Positions 23,164 to 32,350 of a stretch of DNA of 64,000 bases are shown here, piece by piece. Where the stretch lies: assembly GCF_037893015.1 (NCBI RefSeq), contig NC_133658.1:60479818-60543817 (forward strand). The letters are read 5' to 3'. The notes beneath the pieces are model-generated. The model saw only the letters and a program-made list of their open reading frames with translations, was not told the origin of the DNA and made no database searches. Position 1 is the first letter of the stretch. The number at the start of each line of letters is the position of its first letter. The translations under genes and the position numbers were made by a program. The DNA comes from Macrotis lagotis. Lineage: Eukaryota > Chordata > Mammalia > Peramelemorphia > Peramelidae.

Positions 23164-23481
23164 GGGGCAACTAGATGGCAGAGTGGATAGAGTACGGGCC
23201 TTGGTTTCAGGAGGACAGGAGTTGGAATCCAGCCTCAGATACTTGCCACTTACTAGCTATGTGACCTTGGACCAAGTTCCTTAACTCTGCCCCACATCCA
23301 GGGCCATCTTCAGTCATCCTGATTCATATCTGGCTACTGGATCCAGATGGCTCTGTAGGAAAAAGTGAGGCTGGTGACTTAGCACAGCACCTCCTCACTC
23401 AAATCCAATTCACCTGCTTGTCATGACATCACCTCCCTGATGCCATGGTCTTCTTCAGAAATGAAGGACAAACATTATTTG
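23164..23481 (+). repeat. Long composite SINE
   Basis: A tRNA-like head (ggggcaactagatggcagag) and CORE-like middle are followed by an extra 3' domain, gaaaaagtgaggctggtgac ... gccatggtcttcttcagaaa. The same 3' domain recurs at 30,515-30,615, so it defines a separate longer SINE family. Confidence 0.75.
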
Positions 23482-24130
23482 TTTTGCTTCTTGTCTTTCC
23501 CCATTAGACAATGAGTTTCTTGAAAACAGGGACACCTTTTTTTTTATGCCTCTTTGTAAACCCCCACCCCTGGGGTCTTACCACAGTGCCTGGCTTAAGT
23601 AAATGCTTAAGAAATATTTATTGACTTTATTTCCTCATATAAAATGAGTGCCCAATCTTCATATCTTGAATATCCATCTTTCTTTCCTGTACTCTATAGA
23701 GTCCAACCAAACTGGTTTTCTTGCTGTTCCTCAGACACAACACTGACTGGACCTTTCTCCAATTGAATCTGTTCACATCTTATTTCCTCCCTTAGATTTC
23801 AGATTTCCCCAAGGGGAGGAACTGTTTTCCCCTGCAGGTCTCCCTACTGGCACAGGTGACACATAACAAGTAGGCACTCAAAATTTGTTGACCTGCTTTA
23901 ACACACCCCTTTTTCTATGCCTCTGGGCCTAGAATGCCCTTTCTTCTTATTTCTACCTTCTTGGGTCTGATTTCTTTCAAGTTCTGTCTTTCATGAAACT
24001 TTGCTGACCACCATGTACATATGCTCATGTTAGCTTCTTTTTTTTCTTCATGTTAGCTTCTTGAGAGCAGTCATTTTCATTTTGTGTGTTAGACACCAAG
24101 TGTTTGATAAATGATCACTGATTGGTAATG
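23482..24130 (+). mobile_element. LINE-2 3' ends
   Basis: ccacagtgcctggcttaagt and aagaaatatttattgact near 23,580-23,630 are the L2 3' terminus. Further decayed L2-type tails follow at about 23,800-23,890 and 24,050-24,110. Confidence 0.55.
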
Positions 24131-24150
24131 GGCAACTCAATGTGGGTGGG

Positions 24151-24175
24151 ATGGTGGTGGTGGTGGTGGTGGTGA
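24151..24175. repeat. (GGT)n microsatellite
   Basis: About eight tandem ggt units with one interruption. Confidence 0.9.
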
Positions 24176-24179
24176 TGGC

Positions 24180-24890
24180 CCTGGTGAGGAGTCATAGAAA
24201 TAATGCCTAGATTCTGAGGGCACTCTACTCTCATAGTATTGATTTATCTTTCTGCTTTTAATAAGCACATTTTTCCCTTCTGAAGGGGTGCATGCAGAGG
24301 CAAGGCAGGATATTAGGGAAGGTTTATGAGAAGCATCACCTGGGCAGGCAAGACAGCTGGGTTGAATTCTAAAATTGATCCGATGAACCCCCATCTTATC
24401 TCAGACTCTGGTCCACAAGGTGCTGCATTAGCCACAAAGCACCTCTGGATGGGGGAAGAGTCCAAATAGAAGTCTGTCTTGTTAGGAAGGGCTACATCTT
24501 CCTTAGAGACTACTAAATGAAATGTTAGTGTAGGGAGAAGAGGCCACTTGGGTTGAAAGGTCTCTTTTTCTTAGTTTATTTATTTTTTGGTTTAAGCAAA
24601 GCATACACCTCTTTCTCTTCTTGTTTCTCTCAAAGCTACCATTCTTTTAGTCATACCCAATTTCTTATTCTCTCACCCCACATATTCAATCAATTGCCAC
24701 ATCTTGTGGATTTTAACCCTGGTTCAAGTTCATTTAATTGTTAGCTTGGATAGCTGCAATATCAAGAAAAGGTGATTAACAAGTGTTAAAGGCTGCAGAG
24801 AAATTAAATAGGAAGAGAACTGAGAAAAAGCCATTGGATTTCCCAGTTAAGAGACCACTGGTAACTTTTAAAGGCAGTTTGAAATAAGCC
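24180..24890. other. Intergenic DNA, little recognised
   Basis: The stretch 24,640-24,760 has L2-like blocks in sense (ttctctcaccccacatattc), and the rest shows nothing I can name. Confidence 0.35.
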
Positions 24891-24895
24891 AAGCT

Positions 24896-25046
24896 TTTTT
24901 GTTTTGTTTTAAAAAGGAGAAAACTAAAGCAGACTTGCCCAAGGTCACATAGCTAGGTAATTATTAACTGTCTGAGGCCAAATTTGAACTGGGGTCCTCT
25001 TGACTCCAGGGCCAATGCTCTAGCTACTGCACCACCTACCAGCCCC
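24896..25046 (-). repeat. SINE, diverged copy
   Basis: Reverse-complement copy, cagacttgcccaaggtcaca ... accacctaccagcccc, immediately before the HAL1-like element. Confidence 0.8.
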
Positions 25047-25227
25047 TCAAAGACCTCTTTTTTTTAGATTTATTTATTCTTTTTTTTGTACAAATAATTT
25101 TTTATACATTAATAAAATATTCTTGTTTAAGAGTATACAGAATATCCCCGCCCCCCACAAAATATAGACTCGCTTGAGTGATAAAGGGGAGAGAAAAAAA
25201 TTAAAATTAAAAAAAATAATAGTAATA

Positions 25228-25380
25228 ATTGTAGGCATGGCCAGGTGGCACAATGGACGGCCCCATCCCTGGAGCCAGGAGCACCTGAGCCCATATCCAG
25301 CGCCATACACCCAACAATCCCAGCCGTGTGACATGCAAGCCACCCCAACCCCACTGCCTGGCAAAAACCAAAAAAAGAAA
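25228..25380 (+). repeat. GC-shifted SINE module 1 in the HAL1-like element
   Basis: ggcatggccaggtggcacaa ... gagccaggagcacctgagcc ... actgcctggcaaaaacc follows the SINE consensus but with many T-to-C type differences. Orientation is opposite to ORF1. Confidence 0.7.
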
Positions 25381-25408
25381 AAAAAAGGCCCAAAATAGTA
25401 ATAATAGT

Positions 25409-25549
25409 AGGGGTGGCTGGGTGGCGGACAGAGCATTGGCCCTTGAGCCAGGAGCACCCGAGTCCAAATCCAGCCTCAGACACCCAACAATCACTCTGTT
25501 ATGCAGCTCCAGGCAGGCCACCCAGCCCCATTTTCCCTGCACCCCCCCA

Positions 25550-25550
<1 letters not shown>
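25409..25550 (+). repeat. GC-shifted SINE module 2 in the HAL1-like element
   Basis: ggggtggctgggtggcggac ... gagtccaaatccagcctcag ... cagccccattttccctgc. It ends in the TAA microsatellite. Confidence 0.7.

Positions 25551-25611
<61 letters not shown>
25551..25611. repeat. (ATA/TAA)n microsatellite, about 20 units
   Basis: Pure trinucleotide repeat between SINE-like modules of the HAL1-like element; it may come from expansion of an A-rich SINE tail. Confidence 0.97.
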
Positions 25612-25613
<2 letters not shown>

Positions 25614-25805
25614 GTGCTTCAGTCTTTGTTCCAGCACCAACAACTCTTGTCACAGGTGGATCACATTCTTTATGGTAAGTCCATTGCCAAAATTACTTCC
25701 ATATTTTTCCACTGTTGGCATTGCTGATCACAACTCCCTCCTTTTGTATTTCTCCACTACCACGTACTATATTTTCTCTCTCCTTTCACTCTGACTCTGC
25801 TGTAG

Positions 25806-25948
25806 CGTATCTGAGTGGCGCAGCAGACAGATCCCTGGTCCTGAGGCCAAGAGGCCCTGAGCCCCCATACCACCCCTTAGGCCCAGAATCCACCTGGCCC
25901 TATGGTCCTGGACAGGCCTTCCAATCCCAGCCCCTTGCAAGAAGTAAA
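25806..25948 (+). repeat. GC-shifted SINE-like module 3 in the HAL1-like element
   Basis: gtatctgagtggcgcagcag ... ggtcctgaggccaagaggcc ... cagccccttgcaagaag keeps the SINE head and tail plan with a diverged middle. Confidence 0.55.
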
Positions 25949-26429
25949 AAGGAAAATGTGTTATATCTGACCACTCTCCCCCCATGGTCCATCCTCTCCT
26001 CCATCACTCACATCCCCACCCCTTCCCCGTCCCCCCTCTCTCCTTCTTACTCCAGATGTCTATACCCCATTGAGTATATATACTGTTTCCTCCCCTAGCC
26101 ACCTCTGATGAGAGCAAAGATTCCCTCATTCCCCCTTGCCTTCCCCCCTCACATATCATTGCAATAGCTCATTGTAATAAAGAAAAAACTTATTATATGA
26201 GGTATCTTGGCCTATTCCCCCTCTCCTTTTTCTCTCTACCATTACATTTCCCTTTTTTTTTCTATTGACTCCATTTTTACACCATATTTTATCTTCAAAT
26301 TTAGCTTTCTCCTGTGCTTCAACTATAAAAGCTCCCTCTGCCTGCTCTATTAACTGAGAAGGTTCATATGAGTATTATCAGTGTCATTTTTCTATGCAGG
26401 AATACATGCAGTTCATCATCAAGTCCCTC

Positions 26430-27530
26430 ATATTTTCCCCTTCTCCAATCTCCATGCTTCACCTGAGTCCTGTATCTGAAAATCAAACCTTCTGTTCAGC
26501 TCTGGCCATTCCAACAGGAACATCTGAAATTCTCCTGGTTCATTGAAAGTCCATCTTTTTCCCTGGAAGAGGACATTCAGCCTTGCTGAGCAGTTGATTT
26601 TCGGTTGCATTCTAAGCTCTTTTGCCTTCTGGTATATTATATTCCAAGTCCTACGAGCTTCCAATGTAGTTGCTGCTAAATCCTGTGTGATCCTGACTGC
26701 AGCTCCACGATATTTGAACTGTCCTTCTGGCTGCTTGTAATATTTTCTCTTTGACTTGGGAGTTCTGGAATTTGGCTATAATATTCCTAGGGGTTGGTTT
26801 TTTGGGATCTTTCTTGGGGGGGATCAGTGGATTCTCTCCATTTCTATTTTGCCCTCTGCTTCTAGAATATCAGGGCAATTTTCCTGTAGTAATTCTTTGA
26901 AAATGATGTCAAGGCTCTTTTCCTGATCATGACTTTCAGGTATTCCAATAATTTTTAAATTATCTTTCCTAAGTCCGTTTTCCATATCAGTTGTTTTTTC
27001 AGTGAGATATTTCACATTTTCTTCTAATTTTTCATTTTTTTGGTTTTGAAGTAATGAATCCTGGTTTCTCATAAATTCATCAATCTCCCTGAGTTTTATT
27101 CTTTGTCTGAAGGATTTGTTCTCCTCAGAGTTTTCTTATCTCTTTTTCCATCTGGCCAATTTTGTTTTTTAAAGCATTCTTCTCCTCAATAACTTTTTGA
27201 ACTGTTTTATCCATTTGACCTAAGCTGGTTTTTAGCATGCTATTTTCTTCAGCATTTTTTTGGATTTCCTTGACTAAGCTGCTGACTTCATTTTCATGTT
27301 TTTTCCTGCATCTCCCTCATTTCTTTTCCCAATTTTTCTTCTAACTCCCTCATTTGATTTTCAAAGTCTTTTTTGAGCTCTGTCATAGCCTGAGCCCAAT
27401 TTCTGTTTTTCTTGGAGTCTTTACATGCAGGAGCTTGTGCTTCCTCATCTTCAGACTGAGTATGTTGATCCTTCGGCTCATATGTAAAATATTTCTCAAT
27501 GGTGTTCCTCTTATTTCTCTGCTTGCTCAT
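26430..27530 (-). pseudogene. L1-type ORF1 (RNA-binding chaperone), frame-broken
   Basis: The minus-strand start at 27,530 reads MSKQRNKRNTIEKYFTYEP, followed by Lys/Glu-rich coiled-coil sequence. A second piece (27,072-26,824) holds the RRM-domain start RKDNLKIIGIPES. A third (26,664-26,428) holds ARRTWNIIYQKAKELR and NCSARLNVLFQGK from the C-terminal domain. Frameshifts separate the pieces, but residue identity is high, so the insertion looks moderately young. In intact elements this protein coats retroelement RNA. Confidence 0.8.
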
Positions 27531-28239
27531 TTTCCCAGCCTGAGCCTGGTTTTGGGGTGCTTCCTGAGCTTTTGGGACACTCCCACAAGGGTCTCAGTGT
27601 GTGAGGCTCTGTCCTCCCTCCTGGTCTGTGAATGACCCTATGCACCACCCCGTCTGCCACGGAGCTGAGGTGGGGGGGGCCCTGCTGTTCTATGGGGGGG
27701 GGCCTAGACTTCGATCAGGATCCGAATGTGGTCAGAGTCCCCAGAGTCCTGTTCCGGGGACAGAGGACAGAACTCTGCAGTCTCTCTCTTCACTCCCCTC
27801 CCTAGGTTCAATGGGCTCATGCCCTGGGGGCTCCTGCTTACCAGCTCAGCCTGCTTCTGTTCCTGGATCTGGGCTGCCAAAAGACCAAGTTGCTGGCTGT
27901 GTGCCCTGAGGGCTGGGTTTCACATGCTCCCTCTGGCAGAGGTCCCCCCCCCCCCCCCGCTGTCCCCCCACTTTGTGCCTGGTGTGTAGCTCAGAAGACT
28001 CCCTGGGGCTGCTTCTGGGAGGCAGAAGTTCTTTCGCTCTGGTGGGCCACCCCTCTGGCAGGTTGCCCCTCCGACCCCTGGGGAGCAGAGCCTTTCTGCT
28101 CTTTTCCAGGTTACCTTGAGTAGAAGAACTGCCCAAGGCCTCTTTTTCTTAGGGAAGTGTGATGGTGTTTTTCTGTCCTTTTTCTGGAAGAAGACCGTGA
28201 TATCAGAGAGGGGATGCCATGACAAGTACTTGAATTTGA

Positions 28240-28430
28240 TTGAATGACTCCAAGAACTACCTGGATCTGGTGGCCAGATATGGATCAGGAGAATTGGAGA
28301 TGGCCCTGAATGCTAGGAGGCAGTCAGGATTAAGTGACTTGCCCAATATCACACAGCTAGTTAAGTGTCTGAGCCTGGATCTGAATGAACTCTTGGCCTC
28401 ACCCACCACTCCATCAGAGGTGTGGGAGCT
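28240..28430 (+). repeat. SINE-like mosaic
   Basis: ccaagaactacctggatctg and gtggccagatatggatcagg resemble the 3' domain of the long composite SINE, followed by gattaagtgacttgcccaat ... cacacagctag. The order suggests a rearranged old SINE pair. Confidence 0.45.
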
Positions 28431-28689
28431 GGGGGAAAGAGCTTTGAAAAGGCAGCAGGAGAGAATAACACACATCAATTAGTGAGAGTGAAAGGATTCT
28501 TTGAAATGACAACTTCTAATGAGTTCCGAAGCTCTGTCCAGTAGGACATGAAGAGAAGCTGAGGGATGCTGGCGGGGCATTACCCAGTGCTGGCCTTTGG
28601 CAAGGGATGGGTGCTTGTGGGATGGCCCATTGTTACACAGACCTGGTTAACTGAAGGTCATGCTTGGGAAGGGAAAATTATTTAAGCAG

Positions 28690-28828
28690 AAGAGTTTGAA
28701 GACTGCTCAAATCCCATCTTCTGCAAGCCATCTTTCCCAGTCCTCTCCACTAGTGCTTCAGTGACCTTCCATTTATAGTGGCCAGATCCTAAGGATGTAC
28801 AGAGTTGTTTACGTGCCTCTAACATTAG
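28690..28828 (+). mobile_element. LINE-2 3' end, split by a SINE
   Basis: atcccatcttctgcaagcca, gtacagagttgtttacgtgc and, beyond the SINE, ttgagggttaggactggg with ctcctggcacataag (29,006-29,080) make up a standard L2 3' terminus. Confidence 0.6.
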
Positions 28829-28842
28829 AAGTGAATTCCTTG

Positions 28843-28997
28843 GGGGCATCTAGGTGGTGCAGTGGATAGAGCACCAGCCCTGGAGTCAGGAGTATCTGAG
28901 TTCAAATCTGGCCTCAGACAATAATTACCTAACTGTGTGGCCTTGGCCAAGCCACTTAACCCTACTGCCTTGCAAAAACCTAAAACAAAACAAAAAA
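28843..28997 (+). repeat. Young SINE with 14-bp target-site duplication
   Basis: Complete copy, ggggcatctaggtggtgcag to an A-rich tail. The flank aagtgaattccttg occurs at 28829-28842 and 28998-29011. Confidence 0.94.
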
Positions 28998-29199
28998 AAG
29001 TGAATTCCTTGAGGGTTAGGACTGGGTTTTTTGCCCTTGTACCCCACCTGACCCTTACCATAGAGCTCCTGGCACATAAGTGATGATGGAAGGTGAAAGA
29101 ATCTTTTTTAGGTTGCTAGCAAGGTCAGGTGGAAGCAGAGGAAACCCAGTCTTGGAATTAGGAAGACTTCTTGACACTTAACTAACTGGGATTTTGTAT

Positions 29200-29450
29200 G
29201 ATAAATGGAATTTATCATACCCTCTCCACATCTCCTTGTCCCTCCACTCCCTATTGATACCACCATTTAGCTTTAGCCAATCAAAGACCAAATCCTGCTG
29301 ATTTTGCCTCCAATTACATCTCCCTTATGTGGCCTCATCTTTCTACTTCTTCAGGTCTCAATATTCTAAATGTTCCTTCTTCTTGGCTCTTCCAGTCTCA
29401 CTCTTCTGCATACCACTGTCTAAACAATAATCTTTCAGAAATAACTTTCT
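29200..29450 (+). mobile_element. LINE-2 fragment
   Basis: ccctattgataccaccattt and aaatcctgctgattttgcct are L2 ORF2 C-terminal region blocks, decayed. Confidence 0.45.
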
Positions 29451-29452
29451 TT

Positions 29453-29870
29453 TGACACAGCTAAGTGGTTTGGTATATGGAGCCAAGGACCTGGGGTAAG
29501 GAAGATTTGAGTTCAAAACTGTATTCAGACCCTGAGGGGCAGCTAGGTGGCATAGTGGATAAAGCACCCGCCTTGGAGTCAGGAGTACCTGGGTTCAAAT
29601 CCGGTCTCAGACCATTAATGATGACCTAGCTGTGTGGCCTTGGGCAAGCCACTTAACCCCATTTGCCTTGCAAAAAAAAAACCTAATTAAAAAAAGACCC
29701 TTAAGTAGCTGTGTGAACCTGGGTCAGTCACTTAATCTCTCTTTGTCTCAGTTTCCTCAATTATAAAATGGGGGTCATATTTAATAGGAATACTCAGGGC
29801 TGCAGTGAGAATCAAATGAGGTATTTATAAAATGTTTAGTAAACAGAAAAGTTTACCAGTATGAACACAG
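29453..29870 (+). repeat. CORE-SINE with L2-type tail, split by a younger SINE
   Basis: The head (29,453-29,533) and the rest (29,702-29,870: agctgtgtgaacctgggtca, tctcagtttcctcaattata, atcaaatgaggtatttata) form one old element. The young copy at 29,534-29,694 sits inside it. Confidence 0.75.
29534..29694 (+). repeat. Young SINE nested in an older CORE-SINE
   Basis: Complete copy beginning ggggcagctaggtggcatag, with B-box gggttcaaatcc. Short flanks agaccct at 29527 and 29695 suggest a target-site duplication. Confidence 0.9.
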
Positions 29871-29939
29871 TATAAATGATGTGGTTCAGGCTTTTTCAGT
29901 CATTTTTCTTTGTGATCTCATTGGAGTTTTCTGGGCAGA

Positions 29940-30345
29940 TATACTGGAGTGGATAAAGCATGGACTTGGAATCAGGAAAATTTCATCTTCATGAGTCAAA
30001 TCCAGTCTCAGATATTTACTAGCTGTGTGACCCCGAGCAAGTCACTTAACCCTGTTTGCCTCAGTTTCCTCATCTGTAAACAACTGGAAAAGCAAAATCA
30101 CTCCAGTATCTTTTTTTTAAGTTTTTTTTTCAAGGCAAACGGGGTTAAGTGGCTTGCCCAAGGTCACACAGCTAGGTCATTATTAAGTGTCTGAGGTCGG
30201 ATTTGAACTCAGGGACTCCTGACTCCAGGGACGGTGCTCTATCCCCTGTACCACTTAGCTGCCTCGGACACCAGTTTCTTTACCAAGAAAATCCATGAAA
30301 AGTTAGACACAGCTGAAAAAGATGACTGAACTGAGGCGTCCAGCA
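29940..30345 (+). repeat. MAR1-type SINE, split by an antisense SINE
   Basis: Head and middle lie at 29,940-30,112 (gtttcctcatctgtaaacaa, ggaaaagcaaaatcactcca) and the 3' end at 30,271-30,345 (agttagacacagctgaaaaa). Related copies are at 32,135 and 33,768. Confidence 0.7.
30113..30268 (-). repeat. Young SINE nested in a MAR1-type SINE
   Basis: Reverse-complement copy, caaacggggttaagtggctt ... ccacttagctgcct, inserted in the older element. Confidence 0.88.
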
Positions 30346-30404
30346 CATGGCTAGTGCTTAATGTATGTTTCTTTCCTTCCTTTCTCTTCCTCTCTTCTTC
30401 GGAT

Positions 30405-30625
30405 AGAGCCTTGGCCTTGGAGTCAGTCAGGGGGCCAGGGGTTTGAAACCAGCCTCAAATGCTTGATCCCAGTTGGGTGATGCTTCACCTCTAGGGCCAC
30501 GTCCGGTCGTCCGGAGAAAGTGAGGCTGGTGCCTTAGCGCAGCCCCTCACTCAAATACGATTCATGTGCTTGTGGGCATCGCCTCCCTGAGGTCTGGGAG
30601 AGCAAAGGACAAAACATCGGCACGG
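30405..30625 (+). repeat. Long composite SINE, second copy
   Basis: ccttggccttggagtcagtc ... ggagaaagtgaggctggtgc ... catcgcctccctgaggtctg shares the extra 3' domain with the copy at 23,164. Many CpGs remain, as expected beside a CpG island. Confidence 0.65.
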
Positions 30626-31093
30626 GTCGCCGGTCGTGTCAGCCTGCACTTACGGATGCTGTCCAGAGGAATGTACATTTTGACGGCTAAAACCTCACAA
30701 GGTTACCCTGGGGTTTATGGGCTCTAGTTCCCCAACCTAAAAGTCCAATCCCTCCGGTGCTCACAAGCCGGCCCACAGTCGGGCCTAGGCTAATTGTCAC
30801 TGAATCCTTAGGGCGAGTGGAAACAGCAGTCGTTTCTGGTCTGGCCAGAAACCATTTGCCTCATGTCTCACCTGGCCAGGCGCTGAGTGGGTGCTGCCGG
30901 CCTGAAGCAGCCGAGGCTGCCCCCTCCTCCGGGGGAGGGGAAGGCACTTGGCACAGCGCCCCTCACCGCGGGCCAAGCCACCTCCCTGGGGGCCCGGGCG
31001 CGCGCCCCAGCTCCGGCGGGCTGCAGTCCGGCGCGGGAGCTCCGCCCACACGCGTGGCTTTTGAATCCTCTCCTCCCGGGAGGCCCCTCCGGC

Positions 31094-31103
31094 TATCGCG
31101 AGA
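31094..31103. promoter_or_regulatory. MBTPS1: Second TCTCGCGAGA-like site (TATCGCGAGA)
   Basis: This site differs from the palindrome at 31196 at one position, about 100 bases upstream in the same CpG island. It keeps the CGCGAGA half. Binding is inference. Confidence 0.45.
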
Positions 31104-31195
31104 CCTTTCTCCACTCGGGGCCCGCCCAGTAGGCGGGGCCAGGCGGCGGCGCTCGCTCTGCCCGGTCTCCCGGCTTTCCCGGTCGCGCCGGGCAA

Positions 31196-31205
31196 TCTCG
31201 CGAGA
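31196..31205. promoter_or_regulatory. MBTPS1: Perfect TCTCGCGAGA palindrome
   Basis: The 10-base palindrome TCTCGCGAGA is a known core element of TATA-less CpG-island promoters and is reported to be bound by BANP. It lies about 40 bases before the ATG of a short upstream frame and 126 bases before the proposed exon 1 end, so transcription may begin nearby. Confidence 0.7.
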
Positions 31206-31331
31206 CCCGGCAGTAAACAGTTTCCCCCCCCCCCCCATGGAGGACCGAGGTGCCTGCGCCGCCGCCGCCGCCGGTCCGTTACCCCGGGGCCGGGGCAGCG
31301 GCGCTTAAGGGGCCGCCGGCCGGAGGAGCAG
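31206..31331 (+). other. MBTPS1: Candidate MBTPS1 noncoding exon 1 (5' end uncertain)
   Basis: A strong donor, gagcag|gtacgt, sits at 31332 in the heart of the CpG island, and the next acceptor that leads into MBTPS1 is at 44591-44592. The exon would contain a 23-codon upstream frame (31237-31308). The 5' limit is a guess placed just after the TCTCGCGAGA element; only the donor is visible. Confidence 0.5.
31237..31308 (+). other. Short upstream ORF in candidate MBTPS1 exon 1
   Basis: ATG at 31237 (cccATGG, G at +4) opens a 23-codon frame rich in Ala and Gly, stopping at TAA 31306-31308 before the proposed donor. If transcription starts upstream of it, it would act as an upstream ORF of MBTPS1. 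Confidence 0.35.
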
Positions 31332-31666
31332 GTACGTCCGGCCTCCCTGGCTTCGGGCGCCGGAGCCCGCAGCGCCCCCGGGCGGCTCTTCCTCGGGGAG
31401 CGTCGGCGGCTGGCGGCCCGCGTGGTCCCGGCTGCGGCGGCCCGGGCCCGGGGGGAGGCGGGAGAGAGCCCCGCGCCCGGGCCGGGCGGAGCCGGGGGGC
31501 CCGGGCCGGGCGGGGGTCCTCGGCCCCAACAGCTGCCCAGACCCGGAGATCCGGCGTCGTCCTCGCGCCTCCGCGAATGGCCCCCGGAGCCGGCCCTCAT
31601 CCCGGGGCTGCCCCGTGCTCCCGGGCCTCGGCGTGGCGGAGGTGTGGGGGCCGCGGGCCGGCCGGA

Positions 31667-31762
31667 CCGGACTCCCCGGGCCGGACTCCCCGGGCCGGAC
31701 TCCCCGGGCCGGACTGCCCGGGCCGGACTCCCCGGGCCGGACTCCCCGGGCCGGACTCCGGG
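31667..31762. repeat. 14-bp GC-rich minisatellite, about 6.9 units
   Basis: The unit ccggactccccggg is repeated head to tail from 31667; the fourth unit has one C-to-G change and the seventh is truncated. It sits at the downstream edge of the MBTPS1 CpG island, within intron 1. Each unit carries the palindrome cccggg and CpG sites. Confidence 0.95.
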
Positions 31763-32134
31763 ACGACTCCCCCGGGGGCGCTAGAGGGGAGGGCCGGGGG
31801 GGGGGAGCTGCAGTCCTTTGGTTCCAGATCTCCAGTAAACCCGGAGCGTGATGAGAACAGGAAACTTTGGTCCTTGACCTTAGAGGGAAAAGCAAAAGCG
31901 ATAGCTGTAGGTGTGTTACCTGTCAGGTGGTGGTATCAGATTTTAAGAGTTATTTCCCTTGTACTCTGTTCATTATTACCGTAGGAACAGTTTTTACAAG
32001 TGAATAAAGTTTTTTTATTTTAGTTCTTTAAGTTTTGGATTCAGAATGAGGAGTTTTAGTACCTAGGTGTGCCCAGCATGGGTTGTTAGGCCATATGCCT
32101 ACATTCAGCATCCGCTTAAGATGTAAAGGGGGAG

Positions 32135-32350
32135 AGGAGTCAGTGAATAGTGTCAGTCCTTGAGTCAAGAAGACTCCTCTTCCTCAGTTCAAATTTGACT
32201 TCAAACACTTCCTAGCTGGGCTAGCCTCAGTTTCCTCATCTGTAAAATGAGCTGGAGAAGAAAATGGCAAATAGTTTTAGTATCTCTGCCAGGAAAACCC
32301 CAGATGGTGTCACAAAGAGTCGGACATGATTGAAATGACTGGATTAATTA
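32135..32350 (+). repeat. MAR1-type SINE
   Basis: cctcagtttcctcatctgta, gagctggagaagaaaatggc, caaagagtcggacatgattg: full 3' domain, with a decayed head. A truncated young-SINE tail (32,350-32,410) follows. Confidence 0.75.

Larger units (their letters stand above)
25068..28133 (-). mobile_element. HAL1-like retroelement: L1-type 5'UTR and ORF1, no ORF2, SINE-derived 3' modules
   Basis: On the minus strand the order is a GC-rich 5'UTR (about 28,133-27,535), an L1-type ORF1 in three frame-broken pieces (27,530-26,430), a spacer, a SINE-like module (25,948-25,806), an (ATT)n tract, two further SINE-like modules and an A-rich 3' end. Near-identical flanks aaagacctcttttttttag (25049-25067) and caaggcctctttttcttag (28134-28152) look like a target-site duplication enclosing the whole unit. 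L1 elements with ORF1 only are known as HAL1 and occur in marsupials. No reverse-transcriptase sequence is found inside. Confidence 0.65.
30880..31810. promoter_or_regulatory. MBTPS1: CpG island, likely MBTPS1 promoter
   Basis: This is the only CpG-dense, GC-rich stretch in an otherwise AT-rich window. It contains GC boxes (ccgcccag and ggcggggcc near 31123-31141), one perfect and one near-perfect TCTCGCGAGA-type element, and no TATA box. It lies upstream of the first MBTPS1 coding exon on the same strand, and mammalian MBTPS1 starts in a CpG island with a noncoding first exon. The start site itself is inferred. An antisense frame of 267 residues here is probably composition-driven. Confidence 0.75.

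Noticed and set aside
25127..25678. Overlapping frames with poly-Leu, poly-Ile or poly-Asn tracts
   Set aside because: They read through the (AAT)n microsatellite and SINE modules of the HAL1-like element and are not genes.
30797..31600. Long antisense frame (267 residues) and sense frames of 183-244 residues over the CpG island
   Set aside because: GC-rich sequence has few stop codons in any frame. The predicted proteins are low-complexity Arg/Pro/Gly/Ala with no recognisable domain, and several frames overlap on both strands.
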